Below, piece by piece: positions 51,549 to 64,000 of a stretch of 64,000 nt of DNA (position 1 is its first letter; every line of letters starts with the position of its first letter). The stretch lies in the NCBI GenBank assembly GCA_030704615.1, contig CM060731.1, positions 42,344,001 through 42,408,000 of the forward strand, read 5' to 3'. The notes under the pieces are model-generated. The model had not been told where the DNA came from. It ran no database searches and saw only the letters and a program-made list of their open reading frames with translations. The position numbers and the translations under genes were made by a program. This stretch comes from Takakia lepidozioides. Its lineage: Eukaryota > Streptophyta > Takakiopsida > Takakiales > Takakiaceae.

Positions 51549-54500
51549 ATATCTGCCTTAAACAAGTTAAAACAGTAAAACCAGATCTGTTTCAGACTCA
51601 AAGGGTGGTTCCAAAGGCATAGCTTGGCAACCTTAAAACAGATGTTATGTAATCTGAAAAGCCCGTCATGCCAGGTGCTTGGCCTGTTTTAAACTCAACG
51701 CTTAATTTCAAAGATGCTGCTTGGTACACCTAAAGCAGCCAGTATGTAGTCTGAAAAGCCATCGAGCCAAAACAGCTTAGACATTCTGTTCTAAATTCAG
51801 AACGTAGTTCCAAAGACCTGCTTGATAAATCAGACCAGACAGCCTGTAATTTGCTCAAAGGGTGGTTCCAAAGGCATTGCTTGGCAACCTTAAAACAGAT
51901 GTTATGTAATCTGAAAAGCCCATCATGCCAACAGCTTGGTAATCTCTAAGTTAGAGCAGTGTAGTCATGACTGTTTTAGTCTTAGAACTCTAACCTCAAT
52001 GTCCAAGAAGTACTACTTACCATGTTAAAACAACATAAGAAGGCCTGTTTTAAGCATCACTGGATAGCTTTAGGTCTGGAGATGTTACTCCAGCACCATA
52101 TCAATATGATGCCAAAGTTCATACTGGTATCATGCTAGAAAAACCGACTTATAATCAGGTTGAAAACCCCCGAGTCTTAATAGAACGTCTGTATTCTATA
52201 AAGCTCAGCACATTGCCATATTGTTCAACAGAAGCAGTTGGTTGCAATCATAAAAAAACAAAAACAAATCGTATCGGATGCCCCGCTGAAGCAGTATTCA
52301 GCGTCAATCGTCACCATCGCCAAGTCTTTTGATCATCTGCAAACTGAAAGATACATATTAAGTGAAGGCCCTCACCTGTGCCCGTCCCCAAAACCACCAC
52401 ATCAAAGATGGGTGTTAGTGAGGATGCACCAAGTGAGTAGCAGGTCTTCACAGTTGCTATCCATGTCCAACATGCATTCTACAGTGAGCAAATTGATCAA
52501 AAGAAGAACAAAGATGCGACACCACTAAGAACCTTAATCGTTTGTGGAGTGGGACGCTGCGGCGTTCAACATCTGAATCTCAAGAGATCACAATAGAATG
52601 CAACAAAATGGGAGACTCGAGGAAAATTGCATCTTTACAAAGTGCAACTTAACTTCCTCCGTCTCCTTAAGAGCGCCGCTGCTTCATGAATGCGAAAGAT
52701 TGCAGGCAAACACAGCAGTAGGTCGTTTGCCAGCACGGGAAATGGAAGTACCTGCCGCCATCGCGCATTAAAAAAACAAAGCGCGCGCAGATCGTGCTGC
52801 TCGAGCACTCAGCCGCCATCGCCCTCCACCAGAGAAAACAAGCACGAGTATCGTGCTGTGCTTAGGGCAGAGAGACGGTTAGGCAAACCATCCCGCGATT
52901 TCATCCACTGGGAATGAAATTTTGCACTTTCATTAAGGTTACATCCTCTTAGGCTTACATCCGTTATGGTTACATCGAGGAAGGATGTAATGGATGAAAA
53001 ATTGCAGGCTACATCCTCGGTGGTAAAGTTCAAGACAATAAATTTCCAAAAGATAGGCTTAGGAAAAAAATTGTTAATCCCGAACAGATAATTGGAGAGA
53101 GGGAGAGGGGGGGCACCCACCATCCAACCCCTGGTATGGCAGTCCCTTATGGAGTGAGTTTGGTATGCACTCACCCCGTAAGGGAGTGCGCATACCAGAC
53201 CCATTCTCATAAGGCTCTCCCTCTACAATGTAGTTCTATCCTTGGACTTGAATACCAAATGGATAAAAGGCCTGCATTCTCTCTGCTCTCAGATTACGAG
53301 TGAACATTGGCACAACATAATTCAAACTTGGCAAGAGTTCAGAAATTACAGGTGTTCTTCAACCAATGGCAGCAGACTACTGCACATCTTCCCACCATAT
53401 CAGCCAACTTTTTGGTTAGAACCAATTTACCCAAAGGTATGAATAAGAACTTGTGTTCTTCAGCCACTGGCAGTAGTCTACTGCCCCTGATTCAAACAAG
53501 CCATCTTCCAGCAACATAGTAAGATTGGGTACTTTTTTTTGGTGCTACAAAGAGCAAAGCCATAACCAGGAGAAACATGGAAGCACTTGAGCCAAGGACA
53601 CGGAAGTCACTCGTATCGTAAGGTATCTAAAACTGACATAAGGCATCGGCTACAGGAGACCAGCTAACAAGAGTAATGTGCATTGACCGGATCATGTATA
53701 AGGTGTACAGTACATATACTCTAGCAGGCTGTCTTACCAGGGCCTAGCTCATAATATCATCATTCAGAAGTCATTTAGATGCTCTATGTTTATTTCAGGT
53801 ACCATCGAGGATGCCTTACTCTCCATGCCCAATCAACCAACATATTTTTGCTGGAGAGGATCATACCTTATGAGGGATTTGTTGCTCCATATTATTGTTA
53901 TGGAGGTATAGGGGGCTGATACCCCATGGCTTTGCCAGACCTCTGCAAAAGCCATTAAAGGTGTTAGAACATCAAAGTAAGAAGACTGGAAAATGACAAG
54001 TGAGAGGTAGATAGTGTGTACAGAAACCACCTAGTACACTGGGCAAAAAACAGAGGGAAGATAAATATGTCTTGTCAAGGCACAGACAAGACAAGTGCTG
54101 TCGTTGTCAAATCAAGACATATCAGCCTCATGACGAGGCACTATCTAACTTCACCTCGCATAGACAGTATCTTACTTGATAGAAACTCATGTCATCTTCC
54201 TGGAAGTACATGAAAAGTTAGGGTGGGAGGGTGGGATTTCCAAGACAACCATCACCCTGGATTCAGATCAGAGCAGGAGTGCTAGATTGAGCATAATCAG
54301 AACTTTATGGTCAACACCAGCTCAGAGGGTATTCCAAAAAGCCCAGTTTGAAAAATTAAACCAGACATTATGTATTTTGAAAAAGCCAGACCAGCCCACT
54401 GCTTGGTATTTTTCCAAGTCAAAACAGTGTGCAAAGGTCTTGCTTTCAAATCACCGGGTATGTCCAAAAGTACTACTTGGTACTTTTCAAACTTATAATA

Positions 54501-57500
54501 GCGTAACCAGGCCTGTTTTAAACTCAATGGTTAATTCCAAAGATACTGCTTGGTACACCTAAAGCAGCCATTATGTAATCTGAAAAGCCATCAAGCCAAA
54601 ACAGCTTAGACAGTTTTGTTTTAAACTCAGAGAGTAGTTCCAAAAACCTGCTTCATAACTCAGACCAGACGGTGGTAATTTGGCAAAGCCCTTCAATACA
54701 TCTGCTTGGTATTCTTCAAGCTAAAACAGTATGAATATATCTGCCTTAAACAAGTTAAAACAGTAAAACCAGATCTGTTTCAGACTCAAAGGGTGGTTCC
54801 AAAGGCATAGCTTGGCAACCTTAAAACAGATGTTATGTAATCTGAAAAGCCCGTCATGCCAGGTGCTTGGCCTGTTTTAAACTCAACGCTTAATTTCAAA
54901 GATGCTGCTTGGTACACCTAAAGCAGCCAGTATGTAGTCTGAAAAGCCATCGAGCCAAAACAGCTTAGACATTCTGTTCTAAATTCAGAACGTAGTTCCA
55001 AAGACCTGCTTGATAAATCAGACCAGACAGCCTGTAATTTGCTCAAAGGGTGGTTCCAAAGGCATTGCTTGGCAACCTTAAAACAGATGTTATGTAATCT
55101 GAAAAGCCCATCATGCCAACAGCTTGGTAATCTCTAAGTTAGAGCAGTGTAGTCATGACTGTTTTAGTCTTAGAACTCTAACCTCAATGTCCAAGAAGTA
55201 CTACTTACCATGTTAAAACAACATAAGAAGGCCTGTTTTAAGCATCACTGGATAGCTTTAGGTCTGGAGATGTTACTCCAGCACCATATCAATATGATGC
55301 CAAAGTTCATACTGGTATCATGCTAGAAAAACCGACTTATAATCAGGTTGAAAACCCCCGAGTCTTAATAGAACGTCTGTATTCTATAAAGCTCAGCACA
55401 TTGCCATATTGTTCAACAGAAGCAGTTGGTTGCAATCATAAAAAAACAAAAACAAATCGTATCGGATGCCCCGCTGAAGCAGTATTCAGCGTCAATCGTC
55501 ACCATCGCCAAGTCTTTTGATCATCTGCAAACTGAAAGATACATATTAAGTGAAGGCCCTCACCTGTGCCCGTCCCCAAAACCACCACATCAAAGATGGG
55601 TGTTAGTGAGGATGCACCAAGTGAGTAGCAGGTCTTCACAGTTGCTATCCATGTCCAACATGCATTCTACAGTGAGCAAATTGATCAAAAGAAGAACAAA
55701 GATGCGACACCACTAAGAACCTTAATCGTTTGTGGAGTGGGACGCTGCGGCGTTCAACATCTGAATCTCAAGAGATCACAATAGAATGCAACAAAATGGG
55801 AGACTCGAGGAAAATTGCATCTTTACAAAGTGCAACTTAACTTCCTCCGTCTCCTTAAGAGCGCCGCTGCTTCATGAATGCGAAAGATTGCAGGCAAACA
55901 CAGCAGTAGGTCGTTTGCCAGCACGGGAAATGGAAGTACCTGCCGCCATCGCGCATTAAAAAAACAAAGCGCGCGCAGATCGTGCTGCTCGAGCACTCAG
56001 CCGCCATCGCCCTCCACCAGAGAAAACAAGCACGAGTATCGTGCTGTGCTTAGGGCAGAGAGACGGTTAGGCAAACCATCCCGCGATTTCATCCACTGGG
56101 AATGAAATTTTGCACTTTCATTAAGGTTACATCCTCTTAGGCTTACATCCGTTATGGTTACATCGAGGAAGGATGTAATGGATGAAAAATTGCAGGCTAC
56201 ATCCTCGGTGGTAAAGTTCAAGACATAAGGAAAAAAATTGTTAATCCCGAACAGATAATTGGAGAGAGGGAGAGGGGGGGCACCCACCATCCAACCCCTG
56301 GTATGGCAGTCCCTTATGGAGTGAGTTTGGTATGCACTCACCCCGTAAGGGAGTGCGCATACCAGACCCATTCTCATAAGGCTCTCCCTCTACAATGTAG
56401 TTCTATCCTTGGACTTGAATACCAAATGGATAAAAGGCCTGCATTCTCTCTGCTCTCAGATTACGAGTGAACATTGGCACAACATAATTCAAACTTGGCA
56501 AGAGTTCAGAAATTACAGGTGTTCTTCAACCAATGGCAGCAGACTACTGCACATCTTCCCACCATATCAGCCAACTTTTTGGTTAGAACCAATTTACCCA
56601 AAGGTATGAATAAGAACTTGTGTTCTTCAGCCACTGGCAGTAGTCTACTGCCCCTGATTCAAACAAGCCATCTTCCAGCAACATAGTAAGATTGGGTACT
56701 TTTTTTTGGTGCTACAAAGAGCAAAGCCATAACCAGGAGAAACATGGAAGCACTTGAGCCAAGGACACGGAAGTCACTCGTATCGTAAGGTATCTAAAAC
56801 TGACATAAGGCATCGGCTACAGGAGACCAGCTAACAAGAGTAATGTGCATTGACCGGATCATGTATAAGGTGTACAGTACATATACTCTAGCAGGCTGTC
56901 TTACCAGGGCCTAGCTCATAATATCATCATTCAGAAGTCATTTAGATGCTCTATGTTTATTTCAGGTACCATCGAGGATGCCTTACTCTCCATGCCCAAT
57001 CAACCAACATATTTTTGCTGGAGAGGATCATACCTTATGAGGGATTTGTTGCTCCATATTATTGTTATGGAGGTATAGGGGGCTGATACCCCATGGCTTT
57101 GCCAGACCTCTGCAAAAGCCATTAAAGGTGTTAGAACATCAAAGTAAGAAGACTGGAAAATGACAAGTGAGAGGTAGATAGTGTGTACAGAAACCACCTA
57201 GTACACTGGGCAAAAAACAGAGGGAAGATAAATATGTCTTGTCAAGGCACAGACAAGACAAGTGCTGTCGTTGTCAAATCAAGACATATCAGCCTCATGA
57301 CGAGGCACTATCTAACTTCACCTCGCATAGACAGTATCTTACTTGATAGAAACTCATGTCATCTTCCTGGAAGTACATGAAAAGTTAGGGTGGGAGGGTG
57401 GGATTTCCAAGACAACCATCACCCTGGATTCAGATCAGAGCAGGAGTGCTAGATTGAGCATAATCAGAACTTTATGGTCAACACCAGCTCAGAGGGTATT

Positions 57501-60500
57501 CCAAAAAGCCCAGTTTGAAAAATTAAACCAGACATTATGTATTTTGAAAAAGCCAGACCAGCCCACTGCTTGGTATTTTTCCAAGTCAAAACAGTGTGCA
57601 AAGGTCTTGCTTTCAAATCACGGGTATGTCCAAAAGTACTACTTGGTACTTTTCAAACTTATAATAGCGTAACCAGGCCTGTTTTAAACTCAATGGTTAA
57701 TTCCAAAGATACTGCTTGGTACACCTAAAGCAGCCATTATGTAATCTGAAAAGCCATCAAGCCAAAACAGCTTAGACAGTTTTGTTTTAAACTCAGAGAG
57801 TAGTTCCAAAAACCTGCTTCATAACTCAGACCAGACGGTGGTAATTTGGCAAAGCCCTTCAATACATCTGCTTGGTATTCTTCAAGCTAAAACAGTATGA
57901 ATATATCTGCCTTAAACAAGTTAAAACAGTAAAACCAGATCTGTTTCAGACTCAAAGGGTGGTTCCAAAGGCATAGCTTGGCAACCTTAAAACAGATGTT
58001 ATGTAATCTGAAAAGCCCGTCATGCCAGGTGCTTGGCCTGTTTTAAACTCAACGCTTAATTTCAAAGATGCTGCTTGGTACACCTAAAGCAGCCAGTATG
58101 TAGTCTGAAAAGCCATCGAGCCAAAACAGCTTAGACATTCTGTTCTAAATTCAGAACGTAGTTCCAAAGACCTGCTTGATAAATCAGACCAGACAGCCTG
58201 TAATTTGCTCAAAGGGTGGTTCCAAAGGCATTGCTTGGCAACCTTAAAACAGATGTTATGTAATCTGAAAAGCCCATCATGCCAACAGCTTGGTAATCTC
58301 TAAGTTAGAGCAGTGTAGTCATGACTGTTTTAGTCTTAGAACTCTAACCTCAATGTCCAAAAAGTACTACTTACCATGTTAAAACAACATAAGAAGGCCT
58401 GTTTTAAGCATCACTGGATAGCTTTAGGTCTGGAGATGTTACTCCAGCACCATATCAATATGATGCCAAAGTTCATACTGGTATCATGCTAGAAAAACCG
58501 ACTTATAATCAGGTTGAAAACCCCCGAGTCTTAATAGAACGTCTGTATTCTATAAAGCTCAGCACATTGCCATATTGTTCAACAGAAGCAGTTGGTTGCA
58601 ATCATAAAAAAACAAAAACAAATCGTATCGGATGCCCCGCTGAAGCAGTATTCAGCGTCAATCGTCACCATCGCCAAGTCTTTTGATCATCTGCAAACTG
58701 AAAGATACATATTAAGTGAAGGCCCTCACCTGTGCCCGTCCCCAAAACCACCACATCAAAGATGGGTGTTAGTGAGGATGCACCAAGTGAGTAGCAGGTC
58801 TTCACAGTTGCTATCCATGTCCAACATGCATTCTACAGTGAGCAAATTGATCAAAAGAAGAACAAAGATGCGACACCACTAAGAACCTTAATCGTTTGTG
58901 GAGTGGGACGCTGCGGCGTTCAACATCTGAATCTCAAGAGATCACAATAGAATGCAACAAAATGGGAGACTCGAGGAAAATTGCATCTTTACAAAGTGCA
59001 ACTTAACTTCCTCCGTCTCCTTAAGAGCGCCGCTGCTTCATGAATGCGAAAGATTGCAGGCAAACACAGCAGTAGGTCGTTTGCCAGCACGGGAAATGGA
59101 AGTACCTGCCGCCATCGCGCATTAAAAAAACAAAGCGCGCGCAGATCGTGCTGCTCGAGCACTCAGCCGCCATCGCCCTCCACCAGAGAAAACAAGCACG
59201 AGTATCGTGCTGTGCTTAGGGCAGAGAGACGGTTAGGCAAACCATCCCGCGATTTCATCCACTGGGAATGAAATTTTGCACTTTCATTAAGGTTACATCC
59301 TCTTAGGCTTACATCCGTTATGGTTACATCGAGGAAGGATGTAATGGATGAAAAATTGCAGGCTACATCCTCGGTGGTAAAGTTCAAGACAATAAATTTC
59401 CAAACCAGATAGGCTTAGGAAAAAAATTGTTAATCCCGAACAGATAATTGGAGAGAGGGAGAGGGGGGGCACCCACCATCCAACCCCTGGTATGGCAGTC
59501 CCTTATGGAGTGAGTTTGGTATGCACTCACCCCGTAAGGGAGTGCGCATACCAGACCCATTCTCATAAGGCTCTCCCTCTACAATGTAGTTCTATCCTTG
59601 GACTTGAATACCAAATGGATAAAAGGCCTGCATTCTCTCTGCTCTCAGATTACGAGTGAACATTGGCACAACATAATTCAAACTTGGCAAGAGTTCAGAA
59701 ATTACAGGTGTTCTTCAACCAATGGCAGCAGACTACTGCACATCTTCCCACCATATCAGCCAACTTTTTGGTTAGAACCAATTTACCCAAAGGTATGAAT
59801 AAGAACTTGTGTTCTTCAGCCACTGGCAGTAGTCTACTGCCCCTGATTCAAACAAGCCATCTTCCAGCAACATAGTAAGATTGGGTACTTTTTTTTGGTG
59901 CTACAAAGAGCAAAGCCATAACCAGGAGAAACATGGAAGCACTTGAGCCAAGGACACGGAAGTCACTCGTATCGTAAGGTATCTAAAACTGACATAAGGC
60001 ATCGGCTACAGGAGACCAGCTAACAAGAGTAATGTGCATTGACCGGATCATGTATAAGGTGTACAGTACATATACTCTAGCAGGCTGTCTTACCAGGGCC
60101 TAGCTCATAATATCATCATTCAGAAGTCATTTAGATGCTCTATGTTTATTTCAGGTACCATCGAGGATGCCTTACTCTCCATGCCCAATCAACCAACATA
60201 TTTTTGCTGGAGAGGATCATACCTTATGAGGGATTTGTTGCTCCATATTATTGTTATGGAGGTATAGGGGGCTGATACCCCATGGCTTTGCCAGACCTCT
60301 GCAAAAGCCATTAAAGGTGTTAGAACATCAAAGTAAGAAGACTGGAAAATGACAAGTGAGAGGTAGATAGTGTGTACAGAAACCACCTAGTACACTGGGC
60401 AAAAAACAGAGGGAAGATAAATATGTCTTGTCAAGGCACAGACAAGACAAGTGCTGTCGTTGTCAAATCAAGACATATCAGCCTCATGACGAGGCACTAT

Positions 60501-63500
60501 CTAACTTCACCTCGCATAGACAGTATCTTACTTGATAGAAACTCATGTCATCTTCCTGGAAGTACATGAAAAGTTAGGGTGGGAGGGTGGGATTTCCAAG
60601 ACAACCATCACCCTGGATTCAGATCAGAGCAGGAGTGCTAGATTGAGCATAATCAGAACTTTATGGTCAACACCAGCTCAGAGGGTATTCCAAAAAGCCC
60701 AGTTTGAAAAATTAAACCAGACATTATGTATTTTGAAAAAGCCAGACCAGCCCACTGCTTGGTATTTTTCCAAGTCAAAACAGTGTGCAAAGGTCTTGCT
60801 TTCAAATCACTGGGTATGTCCAAAAGTACTACTTGGTACTTTTCAAACTTATAATAGCGTAACCAGGCCTGTTTTAAACTCAATGGTTAATTCCAAAGAT
60901 ACTGCTTGGTACACCTAAAGCAGCCATTATGTAATCTGAAAAGCCATCAAGCCAAAACAGCTTAGACAGTTTTGTTTTAAACTCAGAGAGTAGTTCCAAA
61001 AACCTGCTTCATAACTCAGACCAGACGGTGGTAATTTGGCAAAGCCCTTCAATACATCTGCTTGGTATTCTTCAAGCTAAAACAATATGAATATATCTGC
61101 CTTAAACAAGTTAAAACAGTAAAACCAGATCTGTTTCAGACTCAAAGGGTGGTTCCAAAGGCATAGCTTGGCAACCTTAAAACAGATGTTATGTAATCTG
61201 AAAAGCCCGTCATGCCAGGTGCTTGGCCTGTTTTAAACTCAACGCTTAATTTCAAAGATGCTGCTTGGTACACCTAAAGCAGCCAGTATGTAGTCTGAAA
61301 AGCCATCGAGCCAAAACAGCTTAGACATTCTGTTCTAAATTCAGAACGTAGTTCCAAAGACCTGCTTGATAAATCAGACCAGACAGCCTGTAATTTGCTC
61401 AAAGGGTGGTTCCAAAGGCATTGCTTGGCAACCTTAAAACAGATGTTATGTAATCTGAAAAGCCCATCATGCCAACAGCTTGGTAATCTCTAAGTTAGAG
61501 CAGTGTAGTCATGACTGTTTTAGTCTTAGAACTCTAACCTCAATGTCCAAAAAGTACTACTTACCATGTTAAAACAACATAAGAAGGCCTGTTTTAAGCA
61601 TCACTGGATAGCTTTAGGTCTGGAGATGTTACTCCAGCACCATATCAATATGATGCCAAAGTTCATACTGGTATCATGCTAGAAAAACCGACTTATAATC
61701 AGGTTGAAAACCCCCGAGTCTTAATAGAACGTCTGTATTCTATAAAGCTCAGCACATTGCCATATTGTTCAACAGAAGCAGTTGGTTGCAATCATAAAAA
61801 AACAAAAACAAATCGTATCGGATGCCCCGCTGAAGCAGTATTCAGCGTCAATCGTCACCATCGCCAAGTCTTTTGATCATCTGCAAACTGAAAGATACAT
61901 ATTAAGTGAAGGCCCTCACCTGTGCCCGTCCCCAAAACCACCACATCAAAGATGGGTGTTAGTGAGGATGCACCAAGTGAGTAGCAGGTCTTCACAGTTG
62001 CTATCCATGTCCAACATGCATTCTACAGTGAGCAAATTGATCAAAAGAAGAACAAAGATGCGACACCACTAAGAACCTTAATCGTTTGTGGAGTGGGACG
62101 CTGCGGCGTTCAACATCTGAATCTCAAGAGATCACAATAGAATGCAACAAAATGGGAGACTCGAGGAAAATTGCATCTTTACAAAGTGCAACTTAACTTC
62201 CTCCGTCTCCTTAAGAGCGCCGCTGCTTCATGAATGCGAAAGATTGCAGGCAAACACAGCAGTAGGTCGTTTGCCAGCACGGGAAATGGAAGTACCTGCC
62301 GCCATCGCGCATTAAAAAAACAAAGCGCGCGCAGATCGTGCTGCTCGAGCACTCAGCCGCCATCGCCCTCCACCAGAGAAAACAAGCACGAGTATCGTGC
62401 TGTGCTTAGGGCAGAGAGACGGTTAGGCAAACCATCCCGCGATTTCATCCACTGGGAATGAAATTTTGCACTTTCATTAAGGTTACATCCTCTTAGGCTT
62501 ACATCCGTTATGGTTACATCGAGGAAGGATGTAATGGATGAAAAATTGCAGGCTACATCCTCGGTGGTAAAGTTCAAGACAATAAATTTCCAAACCAGAT
62601 AGGCTTAGGAAAAAAATTGTTAATCCCGAACAGATAATTGGAGAGAGGGAGAGGGGGGGCACCCACCATCCAACCCCTGGTATGGCAGTCCCTTATGGAG
62701 TGAGTTTGGTATGCACTCACCCCGTAAGGGAGTGCGCATACCAGACCCATTCTCATAAGGCTCTCCCTCTACAATGTAGTTCTATCCTTGGACTTGAATA
62801 CCAAATGGATAAAAGGCCTGCATTCTCTCTGCTCTCAGATTACGAGTGAACATTGGCACAACATAATTCAAACTTGGCAAGAGTTCAGAAATTACAGGTG
62901 TTCTTCAACCAATGGCAGCAGACTACTGCACATCTTCCCACCATATCAGCCAACTTTTTGGTTAGAACCAATTTACCCAAAGGTATGAATAAGAACTTGT
63001 GTTCTTCAGCCACTGGCAGTAGTCTACTGCCCCTGATTCAAACAAGCCATCTTCCAGCAACATAGTAAGATTGGGTACTTTTTTTGGTGCTACAAAGAGC
63101 AAAGCCATAACCAGGAGAAACATGGAAGCACTTGAGCCAAGGACACGGAAGTCACTCGTATCGTAAGGTATCTAAAACTGACATAAGGCATCGGCTACAG
63201 GAGACCAGCTAACAAGAGTAATGTGCATTGACCGGATCATGTATAAGGTGTACAGTACATATACTCTAGCAGGCTGTCTTACCAGGGCCTAGCTCATAAT
63301 ATCATCATTCAGAAGTCATTTAGATGCTCTATGTTTATTTCAGGTACCATCGAGGATGCCTTACTCTCCATGCCCAATCAACCAACATATTTTTGCTGGA
63401 GAGGATCATACCTTATGAGGGATTTGTTGCTCCATATTATTGTTATGGAGGTATAGGGGGCTGATACCCCATGGCTTTGCCAGACCTCTGCAAAAGCCAT

Positions 63501-64000
63501 TAAAGGTGTTAGAACATCAAAGTAAGAAGACTGGAAAATGACAAGTGAGAGGTAGATAGTGTGTACAGAAACCACCTAGTACACTGGGCAAAAAACAGAG
63601 GGAAGATAAATATGTCTTGTCAAGGCACAGACAAGACAAGTGCTGTCGTTGTCAAATCAAGACATATCAGCCTCATGACGAGGCACTATCTAACTTCACC
63701 TCGCATAGACAGTATCTTACTTGATAGAAACTCATGTCATCTTCCTGGAAGTACATGAAAAGTTAGGGTGGGAGGGTGGGATTTCCAAGACAACCATCAC
63801 CCTGGATTCAGATCAGAGCAGGAGTGCTAGATTGAGCATAATCAGAACTTTATGGTCAACACCAGCTCAGAGGGTATTCCAAAAAGCCCAGTTTGAAAAA
63901 TTAAACCAGACATTATGTATTTTGAAAAAGCCAGACCAGCCCACTGCTTGGTATTTTTCCAAGTCAAAACAGTGTGCAAAGGTCTTGCTTTCAAATCACT
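51549..64000 (+). repeat. 3.19-kb tandem array, four head-to-tail copies
   Basis: Units start at ATATCTGCC: 51,549-54,736 (3,188 bp), 54,737-57,902 (3,166), 57,903-61,092 (3,190) and 61,093 to beyond the window. Copies look over 99 percent identical. The main difference is an indel near 53,035, 56,221, 59,390 and 62,580: copy 2 lacks about 21 bases, and copies 3 and 4 have 2 extra. No frame longer than about 130 codons and no recognisable protein, tRNA or rRNA was seen. Each unit has an AT-rich third built of about 100-bp sub-repeats, a GC-rich middle (GCGCGCAGATCGTGC) and a segment of GTTACATCC-type words in both orientations. It may be a macrosatellite or a tandemly amplified noncoding locus. 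Confidence 0.97.
54340..55260. repeat. ~100-bp sub-repeats inside the 3.19-kb unit
   Basis: TTCCAAAG, CTGCTTGGTA, AAAGCAGCCA, TATGTARTCTGAAAAGCC and AAAACAGCTT recur in order at about 100-bp spacing through the unit junction; the same block occurs at each junction (51,549-52,080, 57,500-58,420, 60,690-61,600). The sub-repeats are far more diverged from each other than the whole units are, so the 3.19-kb amplification is younger. Confidence 0.75.

Noticed and set aside
52132-52528. Small conserved proteins of the 3.19-kb unit (66-133 aa, repeated four times)
   Set aside because: They recur because the DNA is repeated and nearly identical, so conservation says nothing about coding; no domain or codon bias is visible.

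Overview
The window is a repeat-dominated stretch of a streptophyte nuclear genome. The evidence is a decayed plant-type PPR-DYW gene, spliced genes with GT-AG introns and a GNAT acetyltransferase of chloroplast type. LINE, Ty3/gypsy, hAT and MULE remnants and many young tandem arrays are also present. A charophyte alga such as Chara, or an early-diverging land plant with a large genome, fits best; the species cannot be fixed from the sequence alone.

Layout. 1-1,350: a degenerate 120-bp tandem repeat and empty sequence. About 1,992-17,120 and 40,868-51,548 are the two arms of a large inverted duplication. Reading inward from the outer ends, the arms carry a RING-like gene, G-rich and polypyrimidine elements, LINE endonuclease fragments, a GGCGCC-palindrome cluster, a MULE/SWIM transposase, a long coiled-coil gene and a ParB-like/methyltransferase-like gene. 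The right arm lacks 4.48 kb that the left arm keeps (10,884-15,365). It also has the only undamaged MULE reading frame (45,824-47,958).

The 23.7-kb spacer between the arms holds the rest of the ParB/methyltransferase gene (to 20,023) and the PPR-DYW pseudogene (20.2-22.6 kb). Next come three arrays of GCGACCGCC hairpins (23.5-29.6 kb), with an internally deleted hAT transposase between the first two. A Ty3/gypsy remnant with a nested 723-bp inverted-repeat element follows (30.7-32.7 kb), then a 125-bp hairpin tandem repeat. The only host-like gene, a GNAT acetyltransferase (35.2-38.8 kb), has a LINE fragment in an intron and methyltransferase-paralogue fragments on both sides. The spacer ends with an LTR-like direct repeat and a 500-N gap. 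From 51,549 to the window end there are four head-to-tail copies of a near-identical 3.19-kb unit, which cut the right arm off abruptly.

Two themes unite the window. First, several long frames are interrupted almost only by TAG, TAA or TGA codons that are one C-to-T (or complementary G-to-A) change from Gln, Arg or Trp codons. This suggests methylcytosine deamination of silenced elements. Second, perfect or near-perfect palindromes recur in different element families. The most unusual gene is the element-associated fusion of a ParB/sulfiredoxin-like motif with a permuted amino-methyltransferase, present at two places for certain, at a third as a distant paralogue, and possibly at a fourth.
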